This document shows positions 16,417-24,998 of a stretch of 64,000 nucleotides of DNA, one piece after another. The DNA comes from Svornostia abyssi (lineage in GTDB: Bacteria; Actinomycetota; Thermoleophilia; Solirubrobacterales; Solirubrobacteraceae). Both the position numbers and the translations under genes were made by a program. The notes beneath the pieces are model-generated. The model ran no database searches and was not told the DNA's origin. It saw only the letters and a program-made list of their open reading frames with translations. How positions within the stretch are numbered: the stretch's first letter is position 1; every line of letters starts with the position of its first letter. The DNA lies in assembly GCA_024666565.1 (NCBI GenBank), contig CP088295.1:4960001-5024000 (forward strand), given 5' to 3'.

Positions 16417-17988
16417 TCAGCTGTGCGTGACGTTCACGCGCCGCGCACGCGTCCGCCGATGCCGTGTCCCCTCGGCCGTGAACCCGTCCCCCAGCGCCGT
16501 CTGCGCCGCCGCGTCACCGCACACCCCGTGCACCGCACCACCGGGGAACGTCGCGGCACTCCCGAGGTACAACCCCCGCAGCGGGGTGCGGTACGGATTC
16601 ATCGACGGGATCGGGCGGAACAGCAGCTGGCTGCGCTGATAACTGCCGCCGCCGACATCACCGCCGAGGAGGTTCGCGTTGCGGGCCTGCAGGTCGTGCG
16701 GGCCCAGGACGTGGCGCGCGAGGATGCGGTCGCGGAAACCGGGCGCGTAGCGTTCGACCTGCGCCTCGATGCGGTGCGCGTGGGCGGCGACGGCGGGCGC
16801 GTTCCACGTCACGCCGCGGCGCGTCGCACGGGTGTACGCCCACGCGGTGTGCTTGCCGCCGGGTGCGCGGGACGGGTCGGCGATCGTCTGCTGTCCGAGC
16901 AGGAGGTACGGCCGGTCCGGTACGTCGTGCCGCGCGGTCTTGACCGTGCCGAGGAACTCGTCAACCCCGCCGGCGACGTGGACGACGCCCGCGGTGCGCG
17001 TCGGCGCGTGCGCCCACGGGATCGGCCCGTCGAGCGCCCAGTCGACCTTCACCGTCGCCGGCCCCATCCGATAGCGGCGGACGAGCGCGCGGTACCAGCC
17101 GGGCAGCCCGTCACCGGCCATCCGGTCGATCGCCTGCGGCATGACCGCACCGATCACCAGGCGGCTCGCGATCCGCCCGCCATCGGCCAGCTCGACCCCG
17201 CTGACACCGCGGCCGTCGTGCAGGACGCGGACGACGGGGGCGTCGCACAGGACGTCCCCGCCGAGGCTGCGCAGGTAGACGACCAGCGCGTCGGTGACCC
17301 GCCCGGCGCCGCCCTCGGGGCTCGGCCAGCCGACCGCGTGGCCGAGGAGGTTGAGGTACATCGCGGCCAGGCCGCCGCCCGGCGCGGTCGGTGAGACGTC
17401 GGCGTGCAGCGCGCTGCCGTACAGCCAGGCGCGCGAGCCGTCGCCGCGGACGAGGCGCCGCCCGAGCGTGACCATCGAGTCGGTGAGCAGCCGGCCCATG
17501 CCGACCGCGTCGCGCGGGCCGAGCGCGGCGGCCAGCCGGACTGCCGGGCCGATCGGCGCGAAGCCGGCGAGCATGGTGTCGCGCAGGGCGTCCCACTCGC
17601 GCAGGTACGGAGAGACGAACGACGCCCAGCGCTCGCCATCGCCCGGGTGCTGGGCGTCGAGCGACGCCACCGTGCGCTCCAGGTCGCGGTACAGCAGCAC
17701 GCCGTCGCCGCCTTCCAGCGGGTGGGCGTAGCAGGCCTCCGGGTGGCTCCAGCGCAGGCCGTGCTCGGCGAGCGGCATGCGCGCGAAGACGGGCGAGCCG
17801 GCGCCTGCGGGGTAGACAGCGCTGAACGTGTCGTGGTGGAAGCCCGGGAGGGTGAGCTCCTCGGTCCGGACCGCGCCGCCGGGGTGCGGGGCGGCCTCCA
17901 GAACCAGGACGTCGTGGCCGGCCTCGGCGAGGCGGATGGCCGCCGCCAGGCCGTTCGGGCCGCTGCCGATGACGAGGGCGGGTGCCAT
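16417..17988 (-). CDS. Phytoene-desaturase-like FAD-dependent oxidoreductase
   Basis: 523 residues from ATG 17988; ATG 18000 is an alternative. The FAD Rossmann motif VIGSGPNGLAAAIRLAEAGH is at the N-terminus, followed by EAAPHPGGAVRTEE. The C-terminal FAD-closing segment has GLYLGSAATFPGGAVHGVCG. This is the CrtI/PYROXD2 superfamily; length fits. No carotenoid genes lie nearby, so the substrate is open. It is divergent from the Phd-PIN pair, sharing a ~130-bp promoter region. Confidence 0.85.
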   Translation of the reverse strand: MAPALVIGSGPNGLAAAIRLAEAGHDVLVLEAAPHPGGAVRTEELTLPGFHHDTFSAVYPAGAGSPVFARMPLAEHGLRWSHPEACYAHPLEGGDGVLLYRDLERTVASLDAQHPGDGERWASFVSPYLREWDALRDTMLAGFAPIGPAVRLAAALGPRDAVGMGRLLTDSMVTLGRRLVRGDGSRAWLYGSALHADVSPTAPGGGLAAMYLNLLGHAVGWPSPEGGAGRVTDALVVYLRSLGGDVLCDAPVVRVLHDGRGVSGVELADGGRIASRLVIGAVMPQAIDRMAGDGLPGWYRALVRRYRMGPATVKVDWALDGPIPWAHAPTRTAGVVHVAGGVDEFLGTVKTARHDVPDRPYLLLGQQTIADPSRAPGGKHTAWAYTRATRRGVTWNAPAVAAHAHRIEAQVERYAPGFRDRILARHVLGPHDLQARNANLLGGDVGGGSYQRSQLLFRPIPSMNPYRTPLRGLYLGSAATFPGGAVHGVCGDAAAQTALGDGFTAEGTRHRRTRARRVNVTHS

Positions 17989-18102
17989 GCGGCCGAACAT
18001 ACCAACAGGTACGGGAGAGGTTGTCCGGTGGATTGTCACTGCTACGGGGTGTTCTCAGACACCTACCCGTTCATGATCCGAACATGCCGTGTGACCAAAC
18101 GG

Positions 18103-18124
18103 ACCATGGTACGGTGACCATGGT
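18103..18124. promoter_or_regulatory. Twin ACCATGGT palindromes, probable Phd operator
   Basis: Two copies of the 8-bp palindrome ACCATGGT, at 18103-18110 and 18117-18124, are spaced 14 bp apart. The second includes the antitoxin ATG at 18120. Paired palindromes are the usual arrangement for Phd-type autoregulation. Confidence 0.65.
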
Positions 18125-18356
18125 CATGCCGTCGACGACGTACACCGCGACCCGCCTGAAGGCCGAGCTGCTCGGCGTGCTCGACACCGTCGCTCGGTCC
18201 GGCGAAGCGGTGACGGTCACGAAGCACGGCCGGCCGATCGCGCGCATCGTTCCGATCGACGACGACGTGCAGCTCACCGGCTCCGTGGCGTTCAACGTCC
18301 CGGACGACGAACTGATCGCGCCGCTCGACGAGACATGGCACGCCGAGACCGCGTGA
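18120..18356 (+). CDS. Phd/YefM-family antitoxin
   Basis: 78 residues from ATG 18120 or 76 from ATG 18126. TYTATRLKAELLGVLDTVARSGEAVTVTKHGRPIARIVPI, spread over residues ~5-45, is the Phd fold, and the acidic tail would bind the toxin. GTGA overlap with the PIN gene at 18353. Much closer to the classical Phd consensus than the antitoxin at 10282. Confidence 0.9.
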   Translation: MVMPSTTYTATRLKAELLGVLDTVARSGEAVTVTKHGRPIARIVPIDDDVQLTGSVAFNVPDDELIAPLDETWHAETA

Positions 18357-18745
18357 TCGTCCTCGACACCCACGCATGGCTGTGGTGGGTCGCGGCGCCG
18401 GAGCGGCTGTCCAAGCGTGCACGGACGGCGATCGACGAGGCCACCGAGATCGGCGTCAGCGCGATCAGCGCGTGGGAGGTCGCGATGCTCGAGCGCCGCG
18501 GGCGGATCGCGCTGGACCGGCCGGCCCCCCGGTGGGTCCGGGCGGCCCTGACGACCGACCCGCGCGTCGTCGAACTGCCGCTCGATGCAAGCGTCGCCGT
18601 CGAGGCCGCATCGCTCGCCGGAGAGGATCTGCCCGGCGACCCCGCCGACCGCTTCATCTACGCCACCGCGCGCAGCCGCGGCGCCCGTCTGGTCACGCGC
18701 GACGCCGCCCTCCGGGCCCACGACCGGCAGCGCGCGGTGTGGTAG
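18353..18745 (+). CDS. PIN-domain toxin (VapC-like)
   Basis: 130 residues from GTG 18353, chosen for the GTGA overlap seen in the other pairs; ATG 18335 would overlap by 22 nt. IVLDTHAWLWWV, SAISAWEVAML, DPADRFIYATA and VTRDAALRA are diagnostic of the Phd-associated PIN family. RNase toxin. Confidence 0.9.
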   Translation: MIVLDTHAWLWWVAAPERLSKRARTAIDEATEIGVSAISAWEVAMLERRGRIALDRPAPRWVRAALTTDPRVVELPLDASVAVEAASLAGEDLPGDPADRFIYATARSRGARLVTRDAALRAHDRQRAVW

Positions 18746-18843
18746 CGGCTCCGCCCGCCGCCTAGCCTGGTCAGATCGCCGCCCCGACCGCCGCACCACC
18801 GGAGCTCACGCAGCGCCAGATCCTGATCGCGTTCGTCGCGATC

Positions 18844-20295
18844 ATGCTCACGATCCTGCTGGCCGCGCTCGACCAGACGATCGTCGCCACCGCGCTGCCG
18901 GCGATCGTCGGCGAGCTGCGCGGCTTCAACGAGCTGAGCTGGGTCGTCAGCGCGTACCTCATCGCCACCACGGTGACGATCCCGCTCTACGGCAAGCTGA
19001 GCGACATCCACGGCCGGCGGCGGATGATGCTCATCGCCATCTCGGTGTTCCTGCTCGGCTCGCTGCTGTGCGGCGTCGCGCAGTCGATGGGCCAGCTCAT
19101 CGCGTTCCGCATCATCCAGGGCATCGGCGCCGGCGGACTGATCCCGCTCGCGCAGGCCGCGATCGCCGACCTCGTCCCGCCCCGCGACCGCGGCCGCTAC
19201 CAGGGGTTCGTCGGAGCCGTGTGGGCGGTCGCCGCGATCGCCGGGCCGCTGCTCGGCGGCACGCTCACCGATGCCGCGTCGTGGCGGTGGATCTTCCTCA
19301 TCAACCTGCCCGTCGGCGCGATCGCCATGCTCGTCATCGCGCGCACGATGCCCGCGCCGCGGCAGCGGGCCGAGCACCAGCTCGATCTCCTCGGGGCCGC
19401 CACCCTCACCGTCGCGACGACCTGCCTGCTGCTCGCCTCGGTGTGGGGCGGCACGACCTACGGCTGGGATTCGCCGCAGATTCTCGGCCTGGGCGCCACC
19501 GGGGTGCTGTTCATCGGCGCCTTCATCGCCGTCGAACAGCGCGCGCCCGAGCCGCTCCTGCCCCTACGCCTCTTCCGCATCGGCATCTTCAGCGTGTCGA
19601 GCGCCGCGTCGTTCATCCTCGGCGCGCTGCTGTTCGGCGTGACGATCTACGTGCCGCTGTTCGTGCAGGGCGTCCAGGGCGGCAGCGCGACGAACGCCGG
19701 CGCGGTGCTCATCCCGCTCGCGTTCGCGTGGGTCCTCATCAGCACGATCTCCGGCCAGCTCATCTCGCGCTTCGGGCGCTACCGGCCGTTCCCGATCGCC
19801 GGTGGCGTCGTCACCATCGCCGGGGTGTCGCTGTTGGCCAGCCTCGGCGCGGACGACAGCCGGACCCAGGTCGCCGTCGCGCTGACCGTCATCGGCTGCG
19901 GCATGGGGCTCATGTGGCAGCCGTACATCGTCGCCACGCAGAACCGGGTCGCCATGCGGGAGGTCGGCGTCGCGACGTCTGGCCTCGTCTTCTTCCGCTC
20001 GATGGGCGGCAGCCTCGCCGTCGCGGTGCTCGGCACGATCCTCGCCAACCGGTTGGCGACCGAACTCGTCGCGGAGCTCGGAGAAGCTGGCCGCACGGTC
20101 GACCCCAACCGGCTGTTCGACGGCTCGAACGAGATCGGCGTCGAGTTGCTCGACGGCGTGCAGGAGGCGCTCGCGGCCTCGCTGCACACGGTCTTCCTCG
20201 TGCTGGTGCCGCTCGCCGTCGCGGCCCTCGCCCTGGCGCTCGCGCTGCAGGAGAAGCCGCTCGCACGCACGCACGAGGAGCGCGACAGCGCCTGA
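18844..20295 (+). CDS. DHA2-family MFS exporter (14 membrane spans)
   Basis: 483 residues from the first ATG. Drug:H+ antiporter features: LDQTIVATALPAI in TM1, motif A GKLSDIHGRRRMM, GAGGLIPLAQA and motif C-like AGPLLGG. Length and hydrophobic pattern fit 14 spans. The same frame stays open back to a TAG at 18763 and reads LTQRQILIAFVAIM immediately before the ATG, which is the normal first half of TM1. The real start is therefore probably upstream, yet no ATG, GTG or TTG occurs there. A CTG or ATC start or a local sequence error is implied. Substrate unknown. Confidence 0.88.
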   Translation: MLTILLAALDQTIVATALPAIVGELRGFNELSWVVSAYLIATTVTIPLYGKLSDIHGRRRMMLIAISVFLLGSLLCGVAQSMGQLIAFRIIQGIGAGGLIPLAQAAIADLVPPRDRGRYQGFVGAVWAVAAIAGPLLGGTLTDAASWRWIFLINLPVGAIAMLVIARTMPAPRQRAEHQLDLLGAATLTVATTCLLLASVWGGTTYGWDSPQILGLGATGVLFIGAFIAVEQRAPEPLLPLRLFRIGIFSVSSAASFILGALLFGVTIYVPLFVQGVQGGSATNAGAVLIPLAFAWVLISTISGQLISRFGRYRPFPIAGGVVTIAGVSLLASLGADDSRTQVAVALTVIGCGMGLMWQPYIVATQNRVAMREVGVATSGLVFFRSMGGSLAVAVLGTILANRLATELVAELGEAGRTVDPNRLFDGSNEIGVELLDGVQEALAASLHTVFLVLVPLAVAALALALALQEKPLARTHEERDSA

Positions 20296-20303
20296 CGCGG
20301 TGC

Positions 20304-21134
20304 TCACACGCCCGTGAACACCCGGACCGGAACCGCCGTCCCGGTGCCCACCTGCAGCAGCCGGAGCGCCGCGGTCGCCGAGGTGTCAAACGACGTGCCG
20401 TTGCCGAAGGTGGCCGTGGCCAGCAGGTCGGCCTTCACCGTCTCGCCCGCCGCCATCCGGGCGCGCAGGTCACGCCGCTGCGCCGTCGTCATCGGCACCC
20501 GCACCGAGGTCGACCCGCCGAACGTCCCGATCGTCGCGGTCGCGGTGCCGAGCTCGACGTCCATCGCGGCGCTCGTGCCCGCGTCGCCGGTCACCGACAG
20601 GGTGCATGCCCGGGTGCACGAGACGTCCGCCGACACCGAGTTCGACGTCGACAGCGCCTGCGTCGCGGGCACGGTGACGATCGGCGCGTCCTCCTCGTCC
20701 TCGACGTCGAGGCTGTACGACGCGGTCCCGCGCACCGTCGTCGTGTCGGCCTCCCGGTACGTGTAGGCGCAGAACAGGTAGGCGCCCTCGGCGCGCGGCC
20801 AGTAGTGCAGCGCCATGGGGTGGGGCGTGCCCACCATGACGTCGTCGCGTTCGGTCACCCGCGCCATCCCGGCGGCGTCGGCGGCGTCGTGGCTGGCGGG
20901 GCACGACGTCCGCCCGGCCTCGGCGTAGACGACGCCGACGGCGTCGTCGTAGGCCGTCACGGTGAACGTCATGCTGACGTCGTCGCCGACCGTCGGGAAC
21001 GCGGGCGGGCTCGTGATCGTCACCGTGTCGGCATGAGCGGCGGGCGCGCCGGCCAGCGCGGCGACGAGGACGGTCGCGGCGCTCGCGAGGAGACGGAGGC
21101 GGCGGCGGCTGGAAGCGGGCTGTGAGCTGAACAT
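20304..21134 (-). CDS. Secreted protein, paralog of the gene at 15463
   Basis: 276 residues from ATG 21134. Signal peptide (LLASAATVLVAALAGAPAAHA), then FPTVGDDVSMTFTVTAYDD, the Cys motifs RTSCPAS, YLFCAYTY and VSCTRACTLSV, and the C-terminal IGTFGGSTSVRVPMT and RRDLRARMAAGE. All blocks align with the gene at 15463. Function unknown. It ends 8 bp from the convergent MFS gene and has the same kind of upstream element. Confidence 0.8.
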   Translation of the reverse strand: MFSSQPASSRRRLRLLASAATVLVAALAGAPAAHADTVTITSPPAFPTVGDDVSMTFTVTAYDDAVGVVYAEAGRTSCPASHDAADAAGMARVTERDDVMVGTPHPMALHYWPRAEGAYLFCAYTYREADTTTVRGTASYSLDVEDEEDAPIVTVPATQALSTSNSVSADVSCTRACTLSVTGDAGTSAAMDVELGTATATIGTFGGSTSVRVPMTTAQRRDLRARMAAGETVKADLLATATFGNGTSFDTSATAALRLLQVGTGTAVPVRVFTGV

Positions 21135-21189
21135 GGCCCTCCCATCGCCCGGCGCCGGTGAGCTGAACACCGGGCGCGGGAAGGTTGGA

Positions 21190-21224
21190 CGGTCAGGCCG
21201 AGTTATCTGTCGGATCGCCGACAG
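21190..21224 (-). promoter_or_regulatory. Shared upstream element B with hairpin
   Basis: On the minus strand a perfect stem CTGTCGG-CGAT-CCGACAG leads into ATAACTCGGCCTGACCG, parallel to element A at 16343-16376. The ATG lies about 55 bp downstream, preceded by GGGAGGGCC. Confidence 0.48.
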
Positions 21225-21255
21225 AACGGCCCGAACGTCCGGTGTGGGCGCGCGC

Positions 21256-22632
21256 TCAGCGCAGCTTCACGCGCTTCGTGACCACGCGCGTGCCCGCGGT
21301 GACCTTCAGCGTCGCGGTCACTCCCTTGAGCCTGCGCAGCTTCGGCCGTGCGGCCTTCGTCGCGACGAGCTTGACCTTCACCTTGCCGGCCTTCTTCGCG
21401 ACGGTCTTGCCGCGCGCGATGACGACGAGCTTGGCGGCCCGCAGCTTGGACTGCGGGACGGAGAGCGTCGCGTTCACGGTCCCGGGCGCGCCGACCGTCA
21501 CGGTGAACGTCACGCCGCCGCGCAGCGCCTTCGCGGTCGTCTTGGCGGGCAGACTCACCGAGAACGCCGGCGTCGACGTGGCGGCCGGGGCGCCCGACCC
21601 GCTGGGCGGCGGTGCCGTGCCGGCCGCGCTGCCGCCACCGACCGGACCGGTCGGCACGTCGGCGCCGCCAATCGACGGGTACGACCCCGTCGGAGAGATC
21701 ACGACCGGCGGGGAGGTCAGCGCGCAGTCGTCGACGCCGGAGAAGTCCGGGATGCCCGCGACCTTCACACCGCCGTCGTCCTTCCACGCGATGCGCGAGC
21801 CGTCCTGCGAGATCGACACGTTGGACGGCCAACCCCGCGCAGGAATGCGGCAGCCCGCGGCGTTGTTGGGAGCCCCGCCGACGCCGGCGATCGGGAAGAC
21901 GTCGATGCGGCGGTCGAGGATCGTGCCACCCGAGTCCTTGTCGTACTCGACCGCGGCGACCTGCCCGTTCGCCGCGACGTCCGTGCGCTCGAGGCTGTAT
22001 CCCGCGCCGGGGAGGTTCGGCGTGAACCACGGGTCGAAGTCGCTGGCGTAGGGCGCCCCGGCCGCGTCGCGCTGCAGCACGACGTTGTTGCCCGATGCCG
22101 CGACGATCCGGTTGCCGACGAAGGTCGGCCATTCCCGGTCCGCCTGCTTCAGCGGACTGAAGATCTCCTGCGTGAACGGGTTGAGGTTCTGCGACGAGAT
22201 GAGGAGCGACCCGCGGCCGAAGACGAACGGGGACGGGAACAGCGCCGCGTTGTAGTACGAGTTCGAGAACCCGTAGACGAGCGAGCCGCCGTCCGGCGTG
22301 ATGTCGACGCTCAGCGGGTACGCACGCGTCGTCCACGACCCGACCTCGTACTGCAGCGGCCCGTCGTGCGCGACCGCGCCGTCGGGGTTGAACAGCGTGA
22401 ACCGACTCAGCGACCCGTCACGCCGCACGCCCACCGTCCGCCCGCCGTCGGCCTGCGCGACCTCCTTGTACGTCGTGTCGCCGCCGCTCAGCTTCGCCTT
22501 GCGGCTGCCGTCCAGCGTGGACTGCCACACCTCGCCGCCGTCGACGTAGGAGACGGAGGCGGCCGATGCCGTGGCAGGTGTGACGGCGAGCGCCGCGAGC
22601 CCGCCGAGGAGGGTCATCCGTGCAAGGCGCAT
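21256..22632 (-). CDS. Secreted TolB/PD40-like beta-propeller protein
   Basis: 458 residues from ATG 22632. Signal peptide (MTLLGGLAALAVTPATASAA), then propeller-like repeats (VSYVDGGEVWQSTLDG, LSVDITPDGGSLVYGF, VSISQDGSRIAWKDDGG). A Gly/Pro/Ser-rich linker near residues 325-350 and a ~100-residue Lys/Arg/Val-rich beta domain complete it. Extracytoplasmic; no enzyme motif. The tail type recurs in the genes at 12802, 39295 and 50659. Confidence 0.75.
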   Translation of the reverse strand: MRLARMTLLGGLAALAVTPATASAASVSYVDGGEVWQSTLDGSRKAKLSGGDTTYKEVAQADGGRTVGVRRDGSLSRFTLFNPDGAVAHDGPLQYEVGSWTTRAYPLSVDITPDGGSLVYGFSNSYYNAALFPSPFVFGRGSLLISSQNLNPFTQEIFSPLKQADREWPTFVGNRIVAASGNNVVLQRDAAGAPYASDFDPWFTPNLPGAGYSLERTDVAANGQVAAVEYDKDSGGTILDRRIDVFPIAGVGGAPNNAAGCRIPARGWPSNVSISQDGSRIAWKDDGGVKVAGIPDFSGVDDCALTSPPVVISPTGSYPSIGGADVPTGPVGGGSAAGTAPPPSGSGAPAATSTPAFSVSLPAKTTAKALRGGVTFTVTVGAPGTVNATLSVPQSKLRAAKLVVIARGKTVAKKAGKVKVKLVATKAARPKLRRLKGVTATLKVTAGTRVVTKRVKLR

Positions 22633-22667
22633 GCGTGCAGTATCGCGCGCATGCGCCCCGTCAGGTC

Positions 22668-23021
22668 TCATCCCTCCAGAAAGATGACTCCGTCACGCTC
22701 AAGCACTGGGAACGTCTTGAGCTTCATGCGGCCCATCGTGCCCTTCACCACACCGGCGAGCGGCTTGAACGCGCCCTGCGGCCCGCGGACCATCGCGCCC
22801 GTCGCGACGTCGAACCGCGCGGCGTGCAGCGGGCACTCCAGGCAGCCGTCATCGGCGACGTGGCCCTTCGCGAGATCACCCCGCAGGTGCCGGCAGACGG
22901 GCGACACGGCAAACGGCGTGCCGCCGGCGACCCCGACGGCGAGGCGGCCGTGGGCGGAGGTCTCCACGGAGGTGACGCCGGACTCCGGCAGGTCGGCAAG
23001 GGCGACGAGGCGTTCGGACAT
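22668..23021 (-). CDS. Rieske [2Fe-2S] ferredoxin-like protein
   Basis: 117 residues, the size of a free-standing Rieske ferredoxin. The cluster boxes are CRHLRGDL (C43, H45) and CPLHAARFD (second Cys/His), with 15-16 residues between. It would carry electrons to an oxygenase or act as a small redox module. It follows the acyl-CoA synthetase by 38 bp on the same strand and may be cotranscribed. Confidence 0.9.
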   Translation of the reverse strand: MSERLVALADLPESGVTSVETSAHGRLAVGVAGGTPFAVSPVCRHLRGDLAKGHVADDGCLECPLHAARFDVATGAMVRGPQGAFKPLAGVVKGTMGRMKLKTFPVLERDGVIFLEG

Positions 23022-23059
23022 GCGCTGACGCTACCCCCACTTCGCCCCCGTGCGACCGG

Positions 23060-24865
23060 TCACGCGCCGCCGTACAGCTCCTCGAACGTCGCCGCGTGCT
23101 GGGAGTAGACGACGTTGCGCTTGACCTTCAGCGTCGGCGTCAGCTCGTTGTCCTCCTGCGACAGGTCGCGCGGGAGGATCGCGAACTTCTTGACCTGCTC
23201 GATGCGCGCGAACCGGAGGTTCGCCTCGTCGACGACCTTCTGGATCTCGGCACGCACCCCGTCGTTCGTCGCGAGCTGCTCGACCGTGGCGCCCCTAGCA
23301 CCCACGAGCTCGGCGAGTGCCGGCGCCTCGTCGGGGTCGAGCGTGACGATCGCCGTGAGGTACGGCTTGCGGTCGCCGAACACCACGGCCTGAGAGACCC
23401 AGCGGTGCTGGCGGATCGCGTTCTCGATGTTCGACGGGGCGACGTTCTTGCCGCTCGACGTGATGATCAGGTCCTTCTTGCGGCCCGTGATCTTCAGGTA
23501 GCCGTCGGCGTCGATCTCCCCGAGGTCGCCGGAGTGCAGCCAGCCGTCCTGCAGGTCCTTCGCCGTCGCCTCCGGGTTGTTCCAGTACCCGGTGAAGATG
23601 TTCGGGCCGCGCATGAGGACCTCGCCGTCCTCGGCGATCTTGATCTCACAGCCGGGGATCGGCTTGCCGACCGTGCCGAGTTTGTGCTCGGCGACCGTGT
23701 TCACCGTCGCGACCGCCGACGTCTCCGTCATGCCGTAGCCCTCGAGCACCCACACGCCGGCGCCGTGGAAGAAGTTCATGACGTCGGGCTCGATCGGCGC
23801 CGCGCCGGTCAGGCACAGCTCGATGTTCTCGCCGAACAACGCCTTGACCTTGCTCAGCACGAGCTTGTCGCCCAGGCGGTGCTGCAGCTTCAGCAGCGGG
23901 CTCACGGACCGCCCGGCGCGCTCGGCCTCGACCACCCGCTTGCCCGTCGCGACCGCCCGGCCGAACAGCGCGGCCTTCGCCCCGCCGGCCTCGGCGACCT
24001 TCGACGTCGCGGCGGTGTAGATCTTCTCGAACAGACGCGGCACCGACGGCAGGTGCGTCGGGGACACCTCGGCGATCTCGTCGAGCAGGCGCGTGGGGTC
24101 GCGCCGCCAGTAGACGAGCTGCGACCCGGCGTTCAGCGCGAGGAACTGCACGATGCGGGTGAGCGCGTGCGCCAGCGGCAGGAACACGTAGTAGACCTCG
24201 TGCCCGTCGGCCGGCACGCGCTGCTGGGTCATCGCGACGTCGGCGGTGACGTTGCCGTGGGTGAGCATGCAGCCCTTCGGCGGGCCGGTCGTGCCCGACG
24301 TGTAGACGATGGTGGCGAGGTCGTCGCTCGTCACCGCCGCGGCGCGCTCGTGCACCCGCTCGGTCGGCGTGTCGTCGCCCTTGGCGCGCAGCTGATCGAG
24401 TGTGAGCGCGTGGTCGTCCTCGGTGCTCTCGAAGACGACGAGCTGCTCGAGGTCCGGGCACTGGTCGCGCACGGTCGCGATCTTGTCGAGCTGATCGCGG
24501 TCCTCGCAGAACAGGACCTTCATGCCGGAGTGCTCGATGACGTACTGGCACTCCTCCGGCGAGTTCGTCTGGTAGACGGGCACCGTGACGGCGCCGATCG
24601 CGAGGATCGCGAGGTCGGCCAGCGTCCACTCGTAGCGCGTCGTCGCGAGGATGCCGACCCGGTCACCCGGCTCGACGCCCAGCGCGATGAGTCCCCGCCC
24701 GATCCCCTCGACGGCGATCTTCAGCGCGGCGTACGTCTCCTCCTTCCACTCCTCGCCCTCCGGGTAGCGCAGCGCGACGGCCGCCGGGCGGGCCGGCGAG
24801 AGCGCGAGACCCGCGAGGGTGCGGCCCGCGGTGGTGGTGGAGGACGTGGACTGGGCGGTGGCCAT
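23060..24865 (-). CDS. Long-chain fatty-acid-CoA ligase (AMP-forming)
   Basis: 601 residues from ATG 24865. AMP-binding P-loop YTSGTTGPPKG, A5 motif GYGMTET, A7 LHSGDLGEID and A8 GRKKDLIITSSGKNVAP are intact. The family length and the ENIENAI-like segment (SNIENAIRQH) fit the FadD15/Faa long-chain group. It activates fatty acids to acyl-CoA at the membrane for degradation or lipid synthesis. Possibly in one unit with the Rieske gene. Confidence 0.92.
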   Translation of the reverse strand: MATAQSTSSTTTAGRTLAGLALSPARPAAVALRYPEGEEWKEETYAALKIAVEGIGRGLIALGVEPGDRVGILATTRYEWTLADLAILAIGAVTVPVYQTNSPEECQYVIEHSGMKVLFCEDRDQLDKIATVRDQCPDLEQLVVFESTEDDHALTLDQLRAKGDDTPTERVHERAAAVTSDDLATIVYTSGTTGPPKGCMLTHGNVTADVAMTQQRVPADGHEVYYVFLPLAHALTRIVQFLALNAGSQLVYWRRDPTRLLDEIAEVSPTHLPSVPRLFEKIYTAATSKVAEAGGAKAALFGRAVATGKRVVEAERAGRSVSPLLKLQHRLGDKLVLSKVKALFGENIELCLTGAAPIEPDVMNFFHGAGVWVLEGYGMTETSAVATVNTVAEHKLGTVGKPIPGCEIKIAEDGEVLMRGPNIFTGYWNNPEATAKDLQDGWLHSGDLGEIDADGYLKITGRKKDLIITSSGKNVAPSNIENAIRQHRWVSQAVVFGDRKPYLTAIVTLDPDEAPALAELVGARGATVEQLATNDGVRAEIQKVVDEANLRFARIEQVKKFAILPRDLSQEDNELTPTLKVKRNVVYSQHAATFEELYGGA

Positions 24866-24998
24866 GTGGTGACGGACTCCTGAGGCAGTTGACGCGAAAC
24901 CTGTGTCCATTGTTAGCGCATCGGGGCCGTCGCGGAACCCGGCACCGACCAACGCGACCGCATGAACTCCGAAGCGACGATGGGCCGTACCCGCAGCA

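Noticed and set aside
14590..17394. 934-codon open frame on the plus strand
   Set aside because: It runs through cysK and antisense to two convincing genes, is dominated by Arg/Ala/Gly/Asp, and shows no domain. A typical high-GC shadow frame.
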